Shown here piece after piece: positions 47,524 to 59,123 of a stretch of 64,000 nucleotides of DNA (the first letter of the stretch is position 1; every line of letters starts with the position of its first letter). The notes below the pieces were generated by a model. The model saw nothing but the letters and a program-made list of their open reading frames with translations, was not told where the DNA came from and did no database searches. Source of the stretch: Pomphorhynchus laevis (lineage: Eukaryota > Acanthocephala > Palaeacanthocephala > Echinorhynchida > Pomphorhynchidae); assembly GCA_012934845.2 (NCBI GenBank), contig WNNJ02001603.1, positions 1 to 64,000 of the forward strand. Direction: 5' to 3'. Position numbers and translations under genes: made by a program.

Positions 47524-48715
47524 TTAGCTGTAAGGGGATTGCCACACCATAGACAGAGCTAGGGTGGAAGGATTGCCCCCTCCACCACTATCGCCGCCCA
47601 GAGTGGGTACTTGCCCCCGGCCGTCCTCATCATTTCCCTTTGAGGCGCTTATAGTCCAGCCCTTTAGCATTTTCCGATCTTTATGGGGAACGGCATGGGC
47701 CGAAGCCGAATGTTTCTTGGATTCCTGAAGAGCCTGAACAGAAGCTGCCGGAGGGAAGAACATGACTTACAGTTGGTAGGCGATCAGTTTATCCATATCC
47801 TTTAGTGTAGACTGTGTTTGTACATGCAGCGAACGTATGATGTCGTTATCTGACATTCTTGTGGCCGCCTTCGCCCCACTGGATGTAGGCACTCTTGTAG
47901 GCGTGCAGTGTCTTCTACAGTAATCCTTGAATGACTATCATCTCCTTACCCATGCCGGATTTGCACCCCACAGTTAAAACATTTGGGAGGAGAGTTGCAC
48001 TTGCCGCCGTCCTGTTGATAGTCAGCTCTACCACAAAACCCACAATTTCTGACAGACGAACAGCTTGACTCCCAATGTCCCCATCTGTGGCATTTGTTGC
48101 AATGCGGGTATGTCTTGTCTTCCATACTCATGATCTTGAACGATAAATTATGCCCCATGAATGGATTGAAAGCTGAGTTGGCCAGAGTTGAAGCGGTGTC
48201 GAGAGATGCCGAGACGAATGCGATGGAGAGTGGAGTATCGTTTCTCCCGATCACTGTACGAAGATTGTAAACTTTGAACAACAATTCCAACTCTTGAATA
48301 TCAGCTTTTCTAACAAGGATGAAATATTAGAAACTTTTAGTGAGGCTATGATAGAAAGACTCTTCAAAAAAGACAAATTCGAAAGATTTTTCTGCAAAAA
48401 AATTTCATACTCCACTGCTAAACCAGGAGTTGTGAAGGAGATTTTAATTTCGGATTCGTAATACCGTAAAGAGTTGAATAACACAAGGTTTTTGTAAGGA
48501 ATTGTAAATTCACGCAAAAACACGTTAAACAAATTTTGTCGTTTAATAGGTTTTATTAATTTTATAATCATTAGTTTTTTTGCCTTGGGAATAGGGGGAA
48601 GCTCCCCTATCCCTTCGTTGGTGTTTGATAATAAATAACTTACCTTGAACACTGTATTCGAAGAACAAACATGTATATTGTCCAAGTTGAGATTTTTCCA
48701 TTCCGTTTTGAGCAT
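47524..48715 (-). pseudogene. LINE-3 ORF1 (gag-like zinc-knuckle protein), frameshifted
   Basis: The knuckle region (48290-47946) carries CNKCHRWGHWESSC, a complete CCHC, then CGFCGRADYQQDGGKC and CFNCG with the third knuckle cut by a TGA-type break. Upstream, 48715-48251 gives an N-terminal domain (FTIPYKNLVLFNSLRYYESE, KISFTTPGLAVEYEIF) joined by a frameshift near 48270. The protein would bind element RNA. 47763-47524 may hold its low-complexity C-terminus. Confidence 0.7.
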
Positions 48716-48919
48716 TATTGAGGGAGATTTGATGCTCCGACACTTTTACACTGTTGTACATTTTTTTGCATTATTTATATATCATTTACCTTGTAAATGA
48801 ATCTATCATTAATTCCTAAAAATCTGTTATGATTTTATAAATATGTAATGTAAAGTTTTGATCTTTCGCCGCTTTGAAGCTGCTGCGGCTGCATAGTTAT
48901 TGCAGTAAGCAGTGTCCTT

Positions 48920-49385
48920 TTGTATTGTTTGAACTTGGATAAATAGGATGTTCACGTTTACGATTTTGCCACAAGCTTTCCGGACTATACACAATGGCAA
49001 AGATGAAATTCACTGACGTCGTTCCGGATTTTGATGGATCCTCAGATGTAGAGTATTGAATTTCAAAGTTCGACTTAACGATCGCTCTACAAAAATTACA
49101 AAACCAAGATACGATCATCCTACCGATGTTATTACAGGGAAGTGAGTTACACATATATATGGAACTGGACTCAGACTCGAAAGCAAATGCTGACATAATC
49201 AAAAAGCGATTGCGACGCGTATTTGGTCTAGATCCGTTTACAGCTCACGAAATATCGGTTGTCAGGAAATGGAATAAGAAACCCGTTGACATTTTTGATT
49301 TAATAGTTTGAACTTCGATAAATAGAATGTTTCTTGTAGACAAAAAAAACTTTCTTCACGTTTACGATTTTGATACAAATTTTAT
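48920..49385 (+). pseudogene. LTR-retrotransposon gag fragment with flanking repeats
   Basis: Translation from 48990 gives MAKMKFTDVVPDFDGSSDVE, a stop, then ISKFDLTIALQKLQNQDTII, LPMLLQGSELHIYMELDSDS and an arginine-rich helix to VRKWNKKPVDIFDLIV (49126-49311). The pattern (F.G..D...W...F.......LP..L.G.A...Y) is the capsid region of Ty3-like gag proteins. It is bounded by similar direct segments, gtttgaacttggataaatag (48926) and gtttgaacttcgataaatag (49308), each followed by cacgtttacgattttg. These may be the result of a local duplication rather than true LTRs. Confidence 0.65.
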
Positions 49386-50835
49386 TTTTAATTCCTTAAA
49401 CAATAAAATTGCATAATTTTCGATATAGTTTTAGAAATAACAATACCGTTTATTGCACATTTTATGAAGTGACGCTTTTGTGTAAATAAATGATAATCCA
49501 TCATTCAATAGTAACTTTTTTATAAATAATAATTGATTCAAAACATCAACTATCTCTTTTGAAATCAATAATTTGAATTAAATTCAATAACAATTATATG
49601 AAAACCAAACGACTCAGTAACTTCGAAAAACGTTTCTAATTGTCGTTATTTTGAATCATATTAGAGTTATTAGAGTTTAACACTCAGATAAATTCATAGC
49701 TGAGCTATTCAGATTTTCATTCTGCTTGTAAGCTTCTGCAATTCAATTCGTTGTGTGTATTGAGCATACGACAGTAATCATTTTACTTTCTTTTGTCAGG
49801 TTTTTATATTTTTATTTTTAAATTAGGAAGCTATAAGATCAAGCAACTAATTTCTATCAAAATTTTCGGAAATAAAAAGCTTACCATTAGATTTTGCCTC
49901 TGAAAAATGCTTTTCTTTACTCTAGGTAAAAACGTCTTCCAATTCTGATATGTGAATAAGTTTCGAGCTAATTGCTTCCGGCATGGGCTATTTTATACAA
50001 CATTAGGATATTATAATTATATCATGTAGCGAAATTTTGATAGTTCTCTATTCGAGTTTAAGAATACGAATTAGTTTTGGAAAAACCTGTATTTACCACA
50101 TTGTGGAAGATTTGATAGCAATTTATTCTGTCAGGAATTGTATGAATTTATGCAATTAATCTATGATTTACTTACAACTGGCAAGCGATGTAAATTGACC
50201 ATTGAAAAATATCAAGCAAACGACAGAAAGAGTTGATAATAGTGAATTGAAATAAAGCATTGGATTTTTTATACGTTTCCTGTAGCTTATTTTTTCCGAA
50301 AAGTGTGCAATTATATAATCTGAGAAATTAAAAATAGAAGGAAACCAGGACATTCGTATGGTCAAGATAAATGACGGACAAGTTGTTTGAAAAAATTATT
50401 GTAAATCTTTTGTTTTATTAAGTGAGCGGAACAATGATTCGAGACGAAAATAGTATAGCAGAAATCGGTCTGGTTTTCCTATAGGTGTTGTGTTTAAGAA
50501 ATAGGCATCATGCAAGGAAAACTTTTCATGGTATTTTCCAGATAACGTTTTTATCACATTTTCTTTACTTTTCAACCCAAAGAAATAGAATACCGTTTCT
50601 TGTCTTTACCATAGAAATGCGGTCTTCGAAGCTGTTGTATTAAATACCTTTTGAGAATTAATATTCTGTATTATTATGATATTTAAAATGTAAATATAAT
50701 TATATCAATTTTGTGAACTGTATTAACAAATAATCAGTCTGTCATATCAGTCAAAATTGTATTTACAGTACCTGTAATATGGTACTTGCTAAATATATAG
50801 TACATATATATTACATATGATATAGAGTACATATC
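49386..50835. other. Stretch without recognised genes
   Basis: AT-rich but less monotonous than other spacers. The 65-codon minus frame at 50168-50365 has no known domain. Confidence 0.5.
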
Positions 50836-50839
50836 TTTA

Positions 50840-51700
50840 TTAATTTGATCTTTCCTTTTTTAAATTGTTTGTTATTTTCATTTTCTTTTTAATTTTATCT
50901 AATATATAAGTTTTCCAAATGTTTATCTTAGATATATTTAAGCTTTGACTACTAATCAGCTTACTAAAGTAAGCATTTAAGTCATTATACAACGAATTGT
51001 AAATTTTATCCTTATTGTTATTATTTAATCTATATTTATACCTTTTTGATGGTATTTTCATTAATTCACAAGGTTTAATTAATTCTAGATTTTGGGTACA
51101 TAAATATTCATTTATTTTATCAAATTAAGATTTTTGCAATTGAATTCTGTTTCTATCATCGTTATATATAAATTTCAATTCTTTATTATAATTACAATTT
51201 TTTCGTCCTCGTGGCAGTAACAGTTTATACTTTATTTTTGCAATTTATTTACTTAAATCTGATCCTAATATTTCTTTACTTTTAGAATTATTTAAAAGTC
51301 TACCTATATTTATATTATCTATACATTTATTAATCAAGTTTATGGTTAGTGTACATTTTTGTTGTTATTATTAACATTTATTGTCCGATTTTAGTATTTT
51401 ACATTACAATAACTGTCTATTATACAACTTGAACTATCACAATCGTTAATTATCTTTGATTTATTGAACAAAAGATTTCTTTAGAAAATCTTATTATATT
51501 CTCATAAAGAATTTTTAGCTCAGCATCTCTTAAAAGTTTGTTTAATATTTCTAATTGTTCATATATACATATATTTTTAAATATTTTTAATTTTATTTTT
51601 CTTATTCTTTTTATCGCAATGACTTTATGGCTGGCGTATAACCATATTATTATAAAAAAAATTGGTTGATCGGTAGATATAGAATCCGTTTGTAACATGG
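50840..51700 (-). pseudogene. Probable N-terminal part of a low-GC PLE
   Basis: Minus frames at 51698-51450 (KLKIFKNICIYEQLEILNKL) and 51061-50840 (KRYKYRLNNNNKDKIYNSLY then NIWKTYILDKIKKKMKI) are lysine/asparagine-rich, with the look of the poorly conserved N-terminus of PLE proteins, but no diagnostic motif. They lie directly downstream of the GIY-YIG domain on the same strand, as expected for head-to-tail PLE copies. The assignment is tentative. Confidence 0.3.
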
Positions 51701-51909
51701 TTCAATCACAAGGTCAGCATCAAGGGAAGTTTTATTTTCTATTTTTACATTCTCTATAATATTTTTAATATTATTATCCCATCAGCTGCACACAATCCGT
51801 TCCATAGCATTGAACGTGCTGTTTAGAGTTTAGAAAACAACTTTGAAGTAACTCGTCATATTTGTCTGATAGTCACCGTTCTCGAAAATTTGATGTTTTA
51901 TATTTTTAA

Positions 51910-52305
51910 TTATATTTTTCCTATTCCTTTTATCACCATTACTTCTTGGCTTGCATTTACCGGATTATTAGAATATATTTGTTTATTATGTACTATACTA
52001 ATTCTGCCAATTTTTTGTACCACGTCATTCAATCCTAATGGGTACATGGAATTAAGCGTTTTAATCCAAAAATCTTCTTTTTCTAATAGTTTTTGATTTA
52101 ATATTGATATGTTTTCTTCGATAATATGTTCTAAAATAAATAATTTACAGTTTTTAATATCTTGTCCTATTAATCTCTCATGTTTCTGAAATATAGTTTG
52201 ACTATTATGCTGCATATTATATATGTGTTGCCTAAACCTAGTTTTTAACATTTGATATGTTTTTCCTATATATTGCAATCCACATGTACATTGTATTATA
52301 TACAC
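51910..52305 (-). CDS. GIY-YIG endonuclease domain of a Penelope-like element
   Basis: A 131-codon open frame. Residues 1-30 read MYIIQCTCGLQYIGKTYQML then KTRFRQH, the GIY-YIG core with the YIG motif and catalytic Arg. HNSQTIFQKHERLIGQDIK follows, and KLLEKEDFWIKTLNSMYPLG with LND supplies the family's late catalytic Glu region and C-terminal signature. GIY-YIG nucleases nick the target for PLE retrotransposition. No RT is joined to it in frame: upstream on the minus strand is a second decayed copy of the same domain. So this is the intact 3' end of a truncated element. Codon use is extremely AT-rich, like the family B fragments, which may be the same family. Confidence 0.85.
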   Translation of the reverse strand: MYIIQCTCGLQYIGKTYQMLKTRFRQHIYNMQHNSQTIFQKHERLIGQDIKNCKLFILEHIIEENISILNQKLLEKEDFWIKTLNSMYPLGLNDVVQKIGRISIVHNKQIYSNNPVNASQEVMVIKGIGKI

Positions 52306-52429
52306 TACACTTGCGGTATTGCAATTACAATTATTATTAATATTTAATGAAAAACATTTGTTTATCGTATTACTTACAATACAATTATTATTTATAACAT
52401 CATAAACTATACAATAGTACCAGGGTTAA

Positions 52430-52810
52430 ATACCCGTTAATGACGTTAAATTTTATATAATTAAAATCAAGAGACTAATGGATCACAGGGCTCTTCCGCC
52501 TTGGCTCTCGCTCTTAAGCGTTTTAATCCAAAAATCTTATTTTTCTAATAGTTTTTGATTTAATAATGCCTTATTTTCTTCAATAATATATTCTAAAATA
52601 AATAATTTACAGTTTATATTTTAATGTAATATTAATATTTTTCTTAAGTGATCAAAGGAAAGAGTGAATATAATTTTTTCGAAATAGAATTGCTATCATA
52701 ACCAGGATAAAATTCTATCAATCTCATATGCTAATGAAATATAGGTCGACTATTATGCTGTATATTATATATGTGTTGCCTAAACCCAGTTTTTAACATT
52801 TGATATTATG
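52430..52810 (-). pseudogene. Decayed second copy of the GIY-YIG region
   Basis: 52516-52620 repeats 52056-52160, and 52742-52805 repeats 52198-52258, in the same orientation. About 120 bp of unrelated sequence (52621-52741) and a GC-rich scrap (52480-52515) interrupt it. This indicates head-to-tail copies of the element. Confidence 0.8.
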
Positions 52811-52939
52811 CTATTTTACATGTAGTTTTTTAACGTTTGATAAGTACATTTTAATCACACATTACGGAGTAATACGTTTAATCAGATATTTTGGAACCAG
52901 TAACTTCGAATTTAACTGTGAATTTATAAAAGCTAGATG

Positions 52940-53154
52940 CTAAATATTTGAAGTGGATCAAATTTTATTTCGTTGACAATCTGATCGAATATATCGGCAA
53001 AGTTGTAAGCTATTCTCCTGTGAACAGTACAGTTAGAAAACGAAATTGCACTTAACTGAGTAACAAATTCGGCTCCGATCATAACTCGAACCGCTATCAG
53101 CTTTACATATAAAATACTGGATTCCTTATTGCCAAACATCGGACTTGCTATCAT
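52940..53154 (-). pseudogene. hAT transposase fragment (ZBED5-like)
   Basis: The minus frame reads IMIGAEF-type sequence: AVRVMIGAEFVTQLSAISFS then NCTVHRRIAYNFADIFDQIV and NEIKFDPLQIFSI. The order (K.....SL.N.TV.RRI.....DI..Q....IK..P..FS) is that of domesticated and active hAT transposases of the ZBED5/FAM200 group, just before their catalytic QLDEST motif, which is absent here. A truncated DNA-transposon remnant. Confidence 0.7.
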
Positions 53155-53520
53155 ATAATAATTTGTTCGGCTTTATTATTTCGGGTGATAAACTTAATTG
53201 CAAATAACACATTGAGGTTTATAAATTCCAGCTGTTCCTGAAGTAAGACCGAAAATTAAAAAATCACTTTTTTTCTTATTTTAACGTTGATTTGTTTTAG
53301 ATTCATTTTCAAAAGTTGTTCCATATTGAAAATATTACGTTTAATAAAACGGAATAAAAACAAAAGGATATTACTAATTAGTAATAATTGTCCTTTTAAT
53401 TCACTTACGTTAATATATGTCAATATGGTCAATTATAGAGTAACGTTAAGTAGGGCTACGCCGATTGATAGAATAATTTTAATTGCTAGAAATATACGAC
53501 GATAATTAAAATTCTTAAAA

Positions 53521-54728
53521 CACCATATCAAGAAACCCCATATCAAGAAACCCCATATCAAGAAACCCCATATCAAGAAACCCCATATCAAGAAACCCCA
53601 TATCAAGAAACCCCATATCAAGAAACCCCATATCAAGAAACCCCATATCAAGAAACCCCATATCAAGAAACCCCATATCAAGAAACCCCATATCAAGAAA
53701 CCCCATATCAAGAAACCCCATATCAAGAAACCCCATATCAAGAAACCCCATATCAAGAAACCCCATATCAAGAAACCCCATATCAAGAAACCCCATATCA
53801 AGAAACCCCATATCAAGAAACCCCATATCAAGAAACCCCATATCAAGAAACCCCATATCAAGAAACCCCATATCAAGAAACCCCATATCAAGAAACCCCA
53901 TATCAAGAAACCCCATATCAAGAAACCCCATATCAAGAAACCCCATATCAAGAAACCCCATATCAAGAAACCCCATATCAAGAAACCCCATATCAAGAAA
54001 CCCCATATCAAGAAACCCCATATCAAGAAACCCCATATCAAGAAACCCCATATCAAGAAACCCCATATCAAGAAACCCCATATCAAGAAACCCCATATCA
54101 AGAAACCCCATATCAAGAAACCCCATATCAAGAAACCCCATATCAAGAAACCCCATATCAAGAAACCCCATATCAAGAAACCCCATATCAAGAAACCCCA
54201 TATCAAGAAACCCCATATCAAGAAACCCCATATCAAGAAACCCCATATCAAGAAACCCCATATCAAGAAACCCCATATCAAGAAACCCCATATCAAGAAA
54301 CCCCATATCAAGAAACCCCATATCAAGAAACCCCATATCAAGAAACCCCATATCAAGAAACCCCATATCAAGAAACCCCATATCAAGAAACCCCATATCA
54401 AGAAACCCCATATCAAGAAACCCCATATCAAGAAACCCCATATCAAGAAACCCCATATCAAGAAACCCCATATCAAGAAACCCCATATCAAGAAACCCCA
54501 TATCAAGAAACCCCATATCAAGAAACCCCATATCAAGAAACCCCATATCAAGAAACCCCATATCAAGAAACCCCATATCAAGAAACCCCATATCAAGAAA
54601 CCCCATATCAAGAAACCCCATATCAAGAAACCCCATATCAAGAAACCCCATATCAAGAAACCCCATATCAAGAAACCCCATATCAAGAAACCCCATATCA
54701 AGAAACCCCATATCAAGAAACCCCATAT
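53521..54728. repeat. 15-bp minisatellite, 80 copies, essentially perfect
   Basis: The unit ccccatatcaagaaa repeats 80 times; only the first copy differs (cacc). Because 15 is a multiple of three, long frames exist on both strands (WGFLI and MGFLD on the minus strand; PHIKK, PISRN and PYQET on the plus strand). I regard these as by-products. There is no GC motif or LINE next to it, unlike the other two minisatellites. Confidence 0.97.
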
Positions 54729-55719
54729 TTTAACAACGAATTTTCCGTCAGCATTAAATATATACGCCGCTATGTTGTATCTTATCAAACAATAATTTAC
54801 ATACTTAAATGATTTGGTTACGCATTATATTTAGATATTTAGATGCAAATAAATAACATCATTTGTTTATTAGTATCTAGCATAGAACATTTTTGAACTA
54901 GATATAGTCAAGAGAAACATCGTCGTAAAACGTCGAGTGAAACATAGCTTCTCTTCTATTTTTGCCCGGTGACAAAGATTTAAACAAAAAATTTTTGATT
55001 TAAAATATAAGAGATACAATTATTTATTATAAGTATTTTATACACAGGCTCTAAACTAAACTAGACAATCAGTTTATTCTGAAAATGATTATAAATCAAA
55101 ACCAGTTACCAATTTTATATTTTTTTTAATTAGCGTTGACATTTTTTATTATTAGTTTTTCTTAACTATTGATTATCTTTATTTGATACTCTTCATTCAG
55201 GAGGATTGTTTCCACGACGATTTCTAAATATGAATAAAAAGTTACAATTTATAAAGTTGCCACTGACGTATCTAGATGTGAATTTTAATATTTAAAAAAT
55301 AATATTATGTGGAATCGGATATATTAAAATACAAGAATCATTATTTTTTACATATAGAATTAAACAGGTTTTCGATATTCGCTATAGTTTCGACTACAAA
55401 TTAAAATATTCTCAAGCTTAAGCAGTCGAAGCCGCAAGTCAATGAGGAGTAAACTATCACGAAGAAAATCATGTGTTTCTACAAAAATGAATTATAAATG
55501 ACTATAATATAAGAGAGTGCTTAACTTAAGTGCTTACGTCTTGAATAGTTTTTTATAGCATAAATGATTCGTACAGCATTATTAAAAATATTAATATAAC
55601 ATAATATTAATTAATATAAATAATACATATTATATAAAAATATATAAATATTAAATATTAATTATATTAGAATAAAATATTAATTGAATAAGTAATGAAC
55701 GACGATTATTGAAAATTAA
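54729..55719. other. Stretch without recognised genes
   Basis: AT-rich DNA with no domain-bearing frame. A possible splice acceptor (aaaattaag) precedes the open frame at 55720. Confidence 0.5.
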
Positions 55720-56442
55720 GTGATAAACAATAATGCTAGGGTATACATTTTGAATAAAAGTTTCATACAAGTTTCGGGGTTCGAGTGCCAGTTGATTTCG
55801 ACCCACATACCAGATAATAAGGTGTTTGATTTGCTCAATTCTCACCTTACAATTGTGAAGACCGACATTGCCTGCATTGAGCTCTACGCTTTGCTTCACT
55901 ACGCGAAGAAACGTTGTATGATCATCGTGATATGCAGGAATTGGACTGCATTCCCGAGCCTAAACGAGGCAGTTGATACGTCACTATTGCAGGTGCTACT
56001 TGGCGATCCTGAAAAGATCATGCTTTATAATTGCTTCCGCATTCCAACCATGGTTTAAATGCCGTACTATGAGCAAATGATCATACTATTTTTCTCGAGG
56101 CTGATTGAGAGTATCGATTGGCAATGGCTTTCTAACTTTGACAAAGAAAATCGTTCGGCATCTGACATTTGGACGGCGGGCGAATTGAGAATTGTTGCAT
56201 CTTGGCAGAAACAGAATTACGACGTTGGCGATGGATTCAGTATAGCTGCCCCTTGTGGACGACATTCCTGTGAGCGCGGTCAATCACCGACGAGTTGTGA
56301 CTTCCCTGCCAGAATTGGAAGCCCAGACAAAACGACGCAACATGCGGATAATATACCGGACATCTCCAGGGAATGTCTCGGTGACAAGCGGACGGGAAAT
56401 AGATCTTTGACGTGCCGGTTTGCCAGGTTATCAAAGCAGTGA
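55720..56442 (+). pseudogene. Unassigned coding segment with one in-frame stop
   Basis: 240 codons are open in one frame apart from a TAA at 56056-56058. The GC content is much higher than that of the flanks. The translation includes GFECQLISTHIPDNKVFDLL, VKTDIACIELYALLHYAKKR, NWTAFPSLNEAVDTSLLQVL, WTAGELRIVASWQKQNYDVG and RECLGDKRTGNRSLTCRFAR. I recognise no domain. The last quarter is duplicated almost exactly at 35268. It could be a broken host gene, a captured exon or part of an unknown mobile element. Confidence 0.45.
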
Positions 56443-56998
56443 CCTCAATTTATACTTTTAAAATTTATTACTCCTGTAAATTAATAATTATCTTTTAGAT
56501 TAGAGATAATATAAAATTGATAATTATTTTTTTGTTTTTATGCTTTATATTAAAAAATATAAATTATAGATTATAATTTTAATATTTAAAATAAATATAT
56601 AAAAAGTGTAATATATTAATAAATATTTTTGTAATTTCAAATAATGTCTTATCATTACATTTAATTTGCTCTATTAAGTACTCAGTTTGGTAAAATTGAT
56701 AATTTTAATGCAAATATTATTTATTCTTAGTGACCTGATTTATTAATGCATGAATATAATGATGTATAAATAGTAATAATTTATAATATTGTTATATTAT
56801 ATAGCATAATACATGTTATTATTTACGTCAAGTAATAGCGTTTTTGAATCTACCTTTTTACATTAATTTCATTAGAGCTGTCAGATTCCATCTAAAAAAT
56901 AAAATAAAATTTGTAAAATAAAAATATAAATAACTTTAAAATCTCGTCTTGAAAATAGTCGTTCCTTTGGGCGAAATTTTTCAGAAGTTGGTCGTCTA
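56276..56998 (+). repeat. Segmental duplicate of 35268-35990
   Basis: Parent-like copy, since here the duplicated piece continues upstream into a longer frame. The offset is constant at 21,008 bp and the copies are nearly identical up to 56971. Confidence 0.95.
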
Positions 56999-57630
56999 GA
57001 TTCTAAATTTAAATATAAATTTAAAAATCTAAATATTAATAACATACTTATATTGGCAATATGCGATGAAATGCTGGGCAGCCTGTTTGACCCGGTTGTA
57101 CTTTCAAAAGGTGATTCTTTGTCGTATTTTGTTTCTCTGACTTAAATAAACTTTTTAAAATTGATTTAAATACATTAGAGAAGCAGTATCCAAAATTAAA
57201 AAATATCTAGATTCATGCTCAATTATTAACAGAACAGTGTATTAAAACCTTCATTTCTAAATGTCACTCAAATTATAAGCTCAAGTTTAATGTAAATTCA
57301 TTCAAACATTTAGACGTTTGCAGGTAGAATCTTAGCAGTATTAAGGACTACCTATTTATCAATTTTTTAAAGTTTTATTAAATCTTTTCTTTTGTTGTTA
57401 ATACATTCACTAAACGTTAATTACTTAATTGCAACGGGTATTATTTATATTTTAAATTTAACATCATATTATTTATCAAAAGATCGTTTAACTGAAGAAT
57501 AACTGTAAAATAAAAATGAAAATGTCCCTTAATCCTAAATAAGAGCAGAGCTACTAAATACACGCTTATAATGATTAATTTCCTATTAATTTTAATTTCA
57601 TATTAATTTTCCGAAACACGAATTGTAGGC
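56999..57630. other. AT-rich spacer before LINE-4
   Basis: No gene seen. The LINE-like sequence begins abruptly at about 57625. Confidence 0.55.
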
Positions 57631-58745
57631 GTGGGCTCACTGCTGATGAAGTCCACCCACGCTGATTGCAATTTTTACTCAATCCTTGCTCGCTTCTCTT
57701 CGCCATGCAACATCAATGCCAATAATTATTCGTCATTTCTCCAGACTAAAGTATCCAAGTTGCTCTCTCACACCCCGGTCTCCATCCTATCCCACTCTGC
57801 CCCGCACAGCCTCATCCTTCCGGAACTCTTTCATCTTATCCCTGTCTCACCTTCCGAAGTATCAGCTGTTCTCATGTCCTTGCCTAACAAAACCTCACCT
57901 GCCGATCCCCTGCCTACTCACATATTAAAATCCATATGCTCATCGATATCCCCATTTCTCACAACCTTGTTTAACTCGTCCATCCGCAGTCGTATCTTCC
58001 CTTCACACTGGAAATCCGCAATCGTTCGTCCCCTCCTTAAGAAACAATCGCTCGACCCCTCCCTTCCTTCTAGCTATCGCCCCATTTCACTACTCCATAC
58101 TCTTTCTGAGATGTTAGAACGCCTTATCTTAATACAGATTAACGTTTATCTCTCTTCATACAATCTTAACCCTCCTTTCCAATCCGCTTTTCGCTTTAAT
58201 CACCTCACAGAAATCGCCTGCATGAAAGTTTACAACGACCTACTCATTTCTCGTGATAAGGCTCTATATGGTGTTCTCATCTCCCTCGAACTCTCATCCG
58301 CCTTCGACATCGTCGACCACTCCATCCTCCTTTCTCGCCTTCGTTATGATTACGGCTTTTCTTCCTCCTCCGTAGCATGGTTTGCCTCATATCTATCCGA
58401 CCGTTCTTTTCGCGTCTGTTCTAATTTATCATCCTCCCCTCCCATCCCTATTTTTTGCGGGGTCCCACAAGGTTCAGTCCTAGGTCCCCTGCTTTTCTCT
58501 CTTCTGCTTGGCGATCTCTCTCCGTTTATCAAACCTTACTCCTTTAACGTCATGCAATATGCCGATGACATCATCATCTATGCTCATGCACCCGCACATA
58601 GCATACACGATATCTCTCCTCATCCAATCTGTACCCTCCTTTCCAATCCGCTTTCCGCTCTAATCACTCCACAGAAATCGCCTGCATGAAAGTTTACAAC
58701 AACTTACTCATTTCTCGAGACAAGGCTCTATATAGTGTTATCAAT
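57631..58745 (+). pseudogene. LINE-4: truncated copy of the LINE-2 family (reverse transcriptase)
   Basis: A 352-codon uninterrupted frame closely related to LINE-2: PLPTHILKSICSSISPFLTT, SYRPISLLHTLSEMLERLI, FQSAFRFNHLTEIACMKVYN, ISLELSSAFDIVDHSILLSR, CGVPQGSVLGPLLFSLLLGD and MQYADDIIIYAHAPAHSIHD. The endonuclease and ORF1 are missing (5' truncation) and the end is scrambled by a re-copied segment. The palm motifs are intact, but the thumb and C-terminal domain are absent, so it should not be functional. Confidence 0.88.
58620..58742 (+). repeat. Re-copied segment at the LINE-4 3' end
   Basis: Sequence from accctcctttccaatccgct through ggctctatat repeats 58168-58270 with scattered differences. 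It follows the YADD region directly, out of order, as if the reverse transcriptase had jumped back on a related template. Confidence 0.85.
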
Positions 58746-59120
58746 TATAGTGTTCTTCTTACAATTCTGATAGAATTGTAAGAACCAAATGAGTAAATAT
58801 GAAACCGACAAATAAAGAATTTACATTTATGTATATTACTTTTGGTAGGAGATCGTATTCTAACATCGTATTCTATATACTGGAGTATATAGAATATATA
58901 TTCTATATATATTCTATATACTGGAGCGGGCTGCTTCAGTATATAGAATTTGATGTAGAGCAATGTATAAAAAGTAAGCAATATCAATGTGAATGATTTA
59001 GCATTAATCATATACCATTAAGTAATAATTTATTATTAGCATCGGGGTGAGCTAAACGCGGACAACTTTCGTTGACAGGCCCAAACGATAGACAGATCAG
59101 GAGGATACTGACAAAAGTCG
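58746..59120. other. Spacer with inverted repeats
   Basis: ttcttacaattct (58754-58766) pairs with agaattgtaagaa (58770-58782). attctatatactgg (58910-58923) pairs in part with ccagt/cagtatatagaat at 58936-58949, and related attctatata words crowd 58859-58925. No gene. Confidence 0.6.
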
Positions 59121-59123
59121 TTA

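Larger units (their letters stand above)
45037..48760 (-). mobile_element. LINE-3: zinc-knuckle non-LTR retrotransposon (I/Jockey/R1-like)
   Basis: Reading the minus strand: a gag-like ORF1 with CCHC knuckles, an AP endonuclease, a reverse transcriptase and a C-terminal segment ending near 45037. The layout fits the I/Jockey/R1 group; no RNase H domain was seen. It is damaged by many stops and shifts. A truncated copy of its 3' end is at 7660-8035. Confidence 0.8.

Noticed and set aside
53433-54788. 451- and 403-codon repetitive frames (WGFLI and MGFLD repeats) as genes
   Set aside because: They are forced by a perfect 15-bp tandem repeat without stops in those frames. The frames extend little beyond the array and show no other protein feature.
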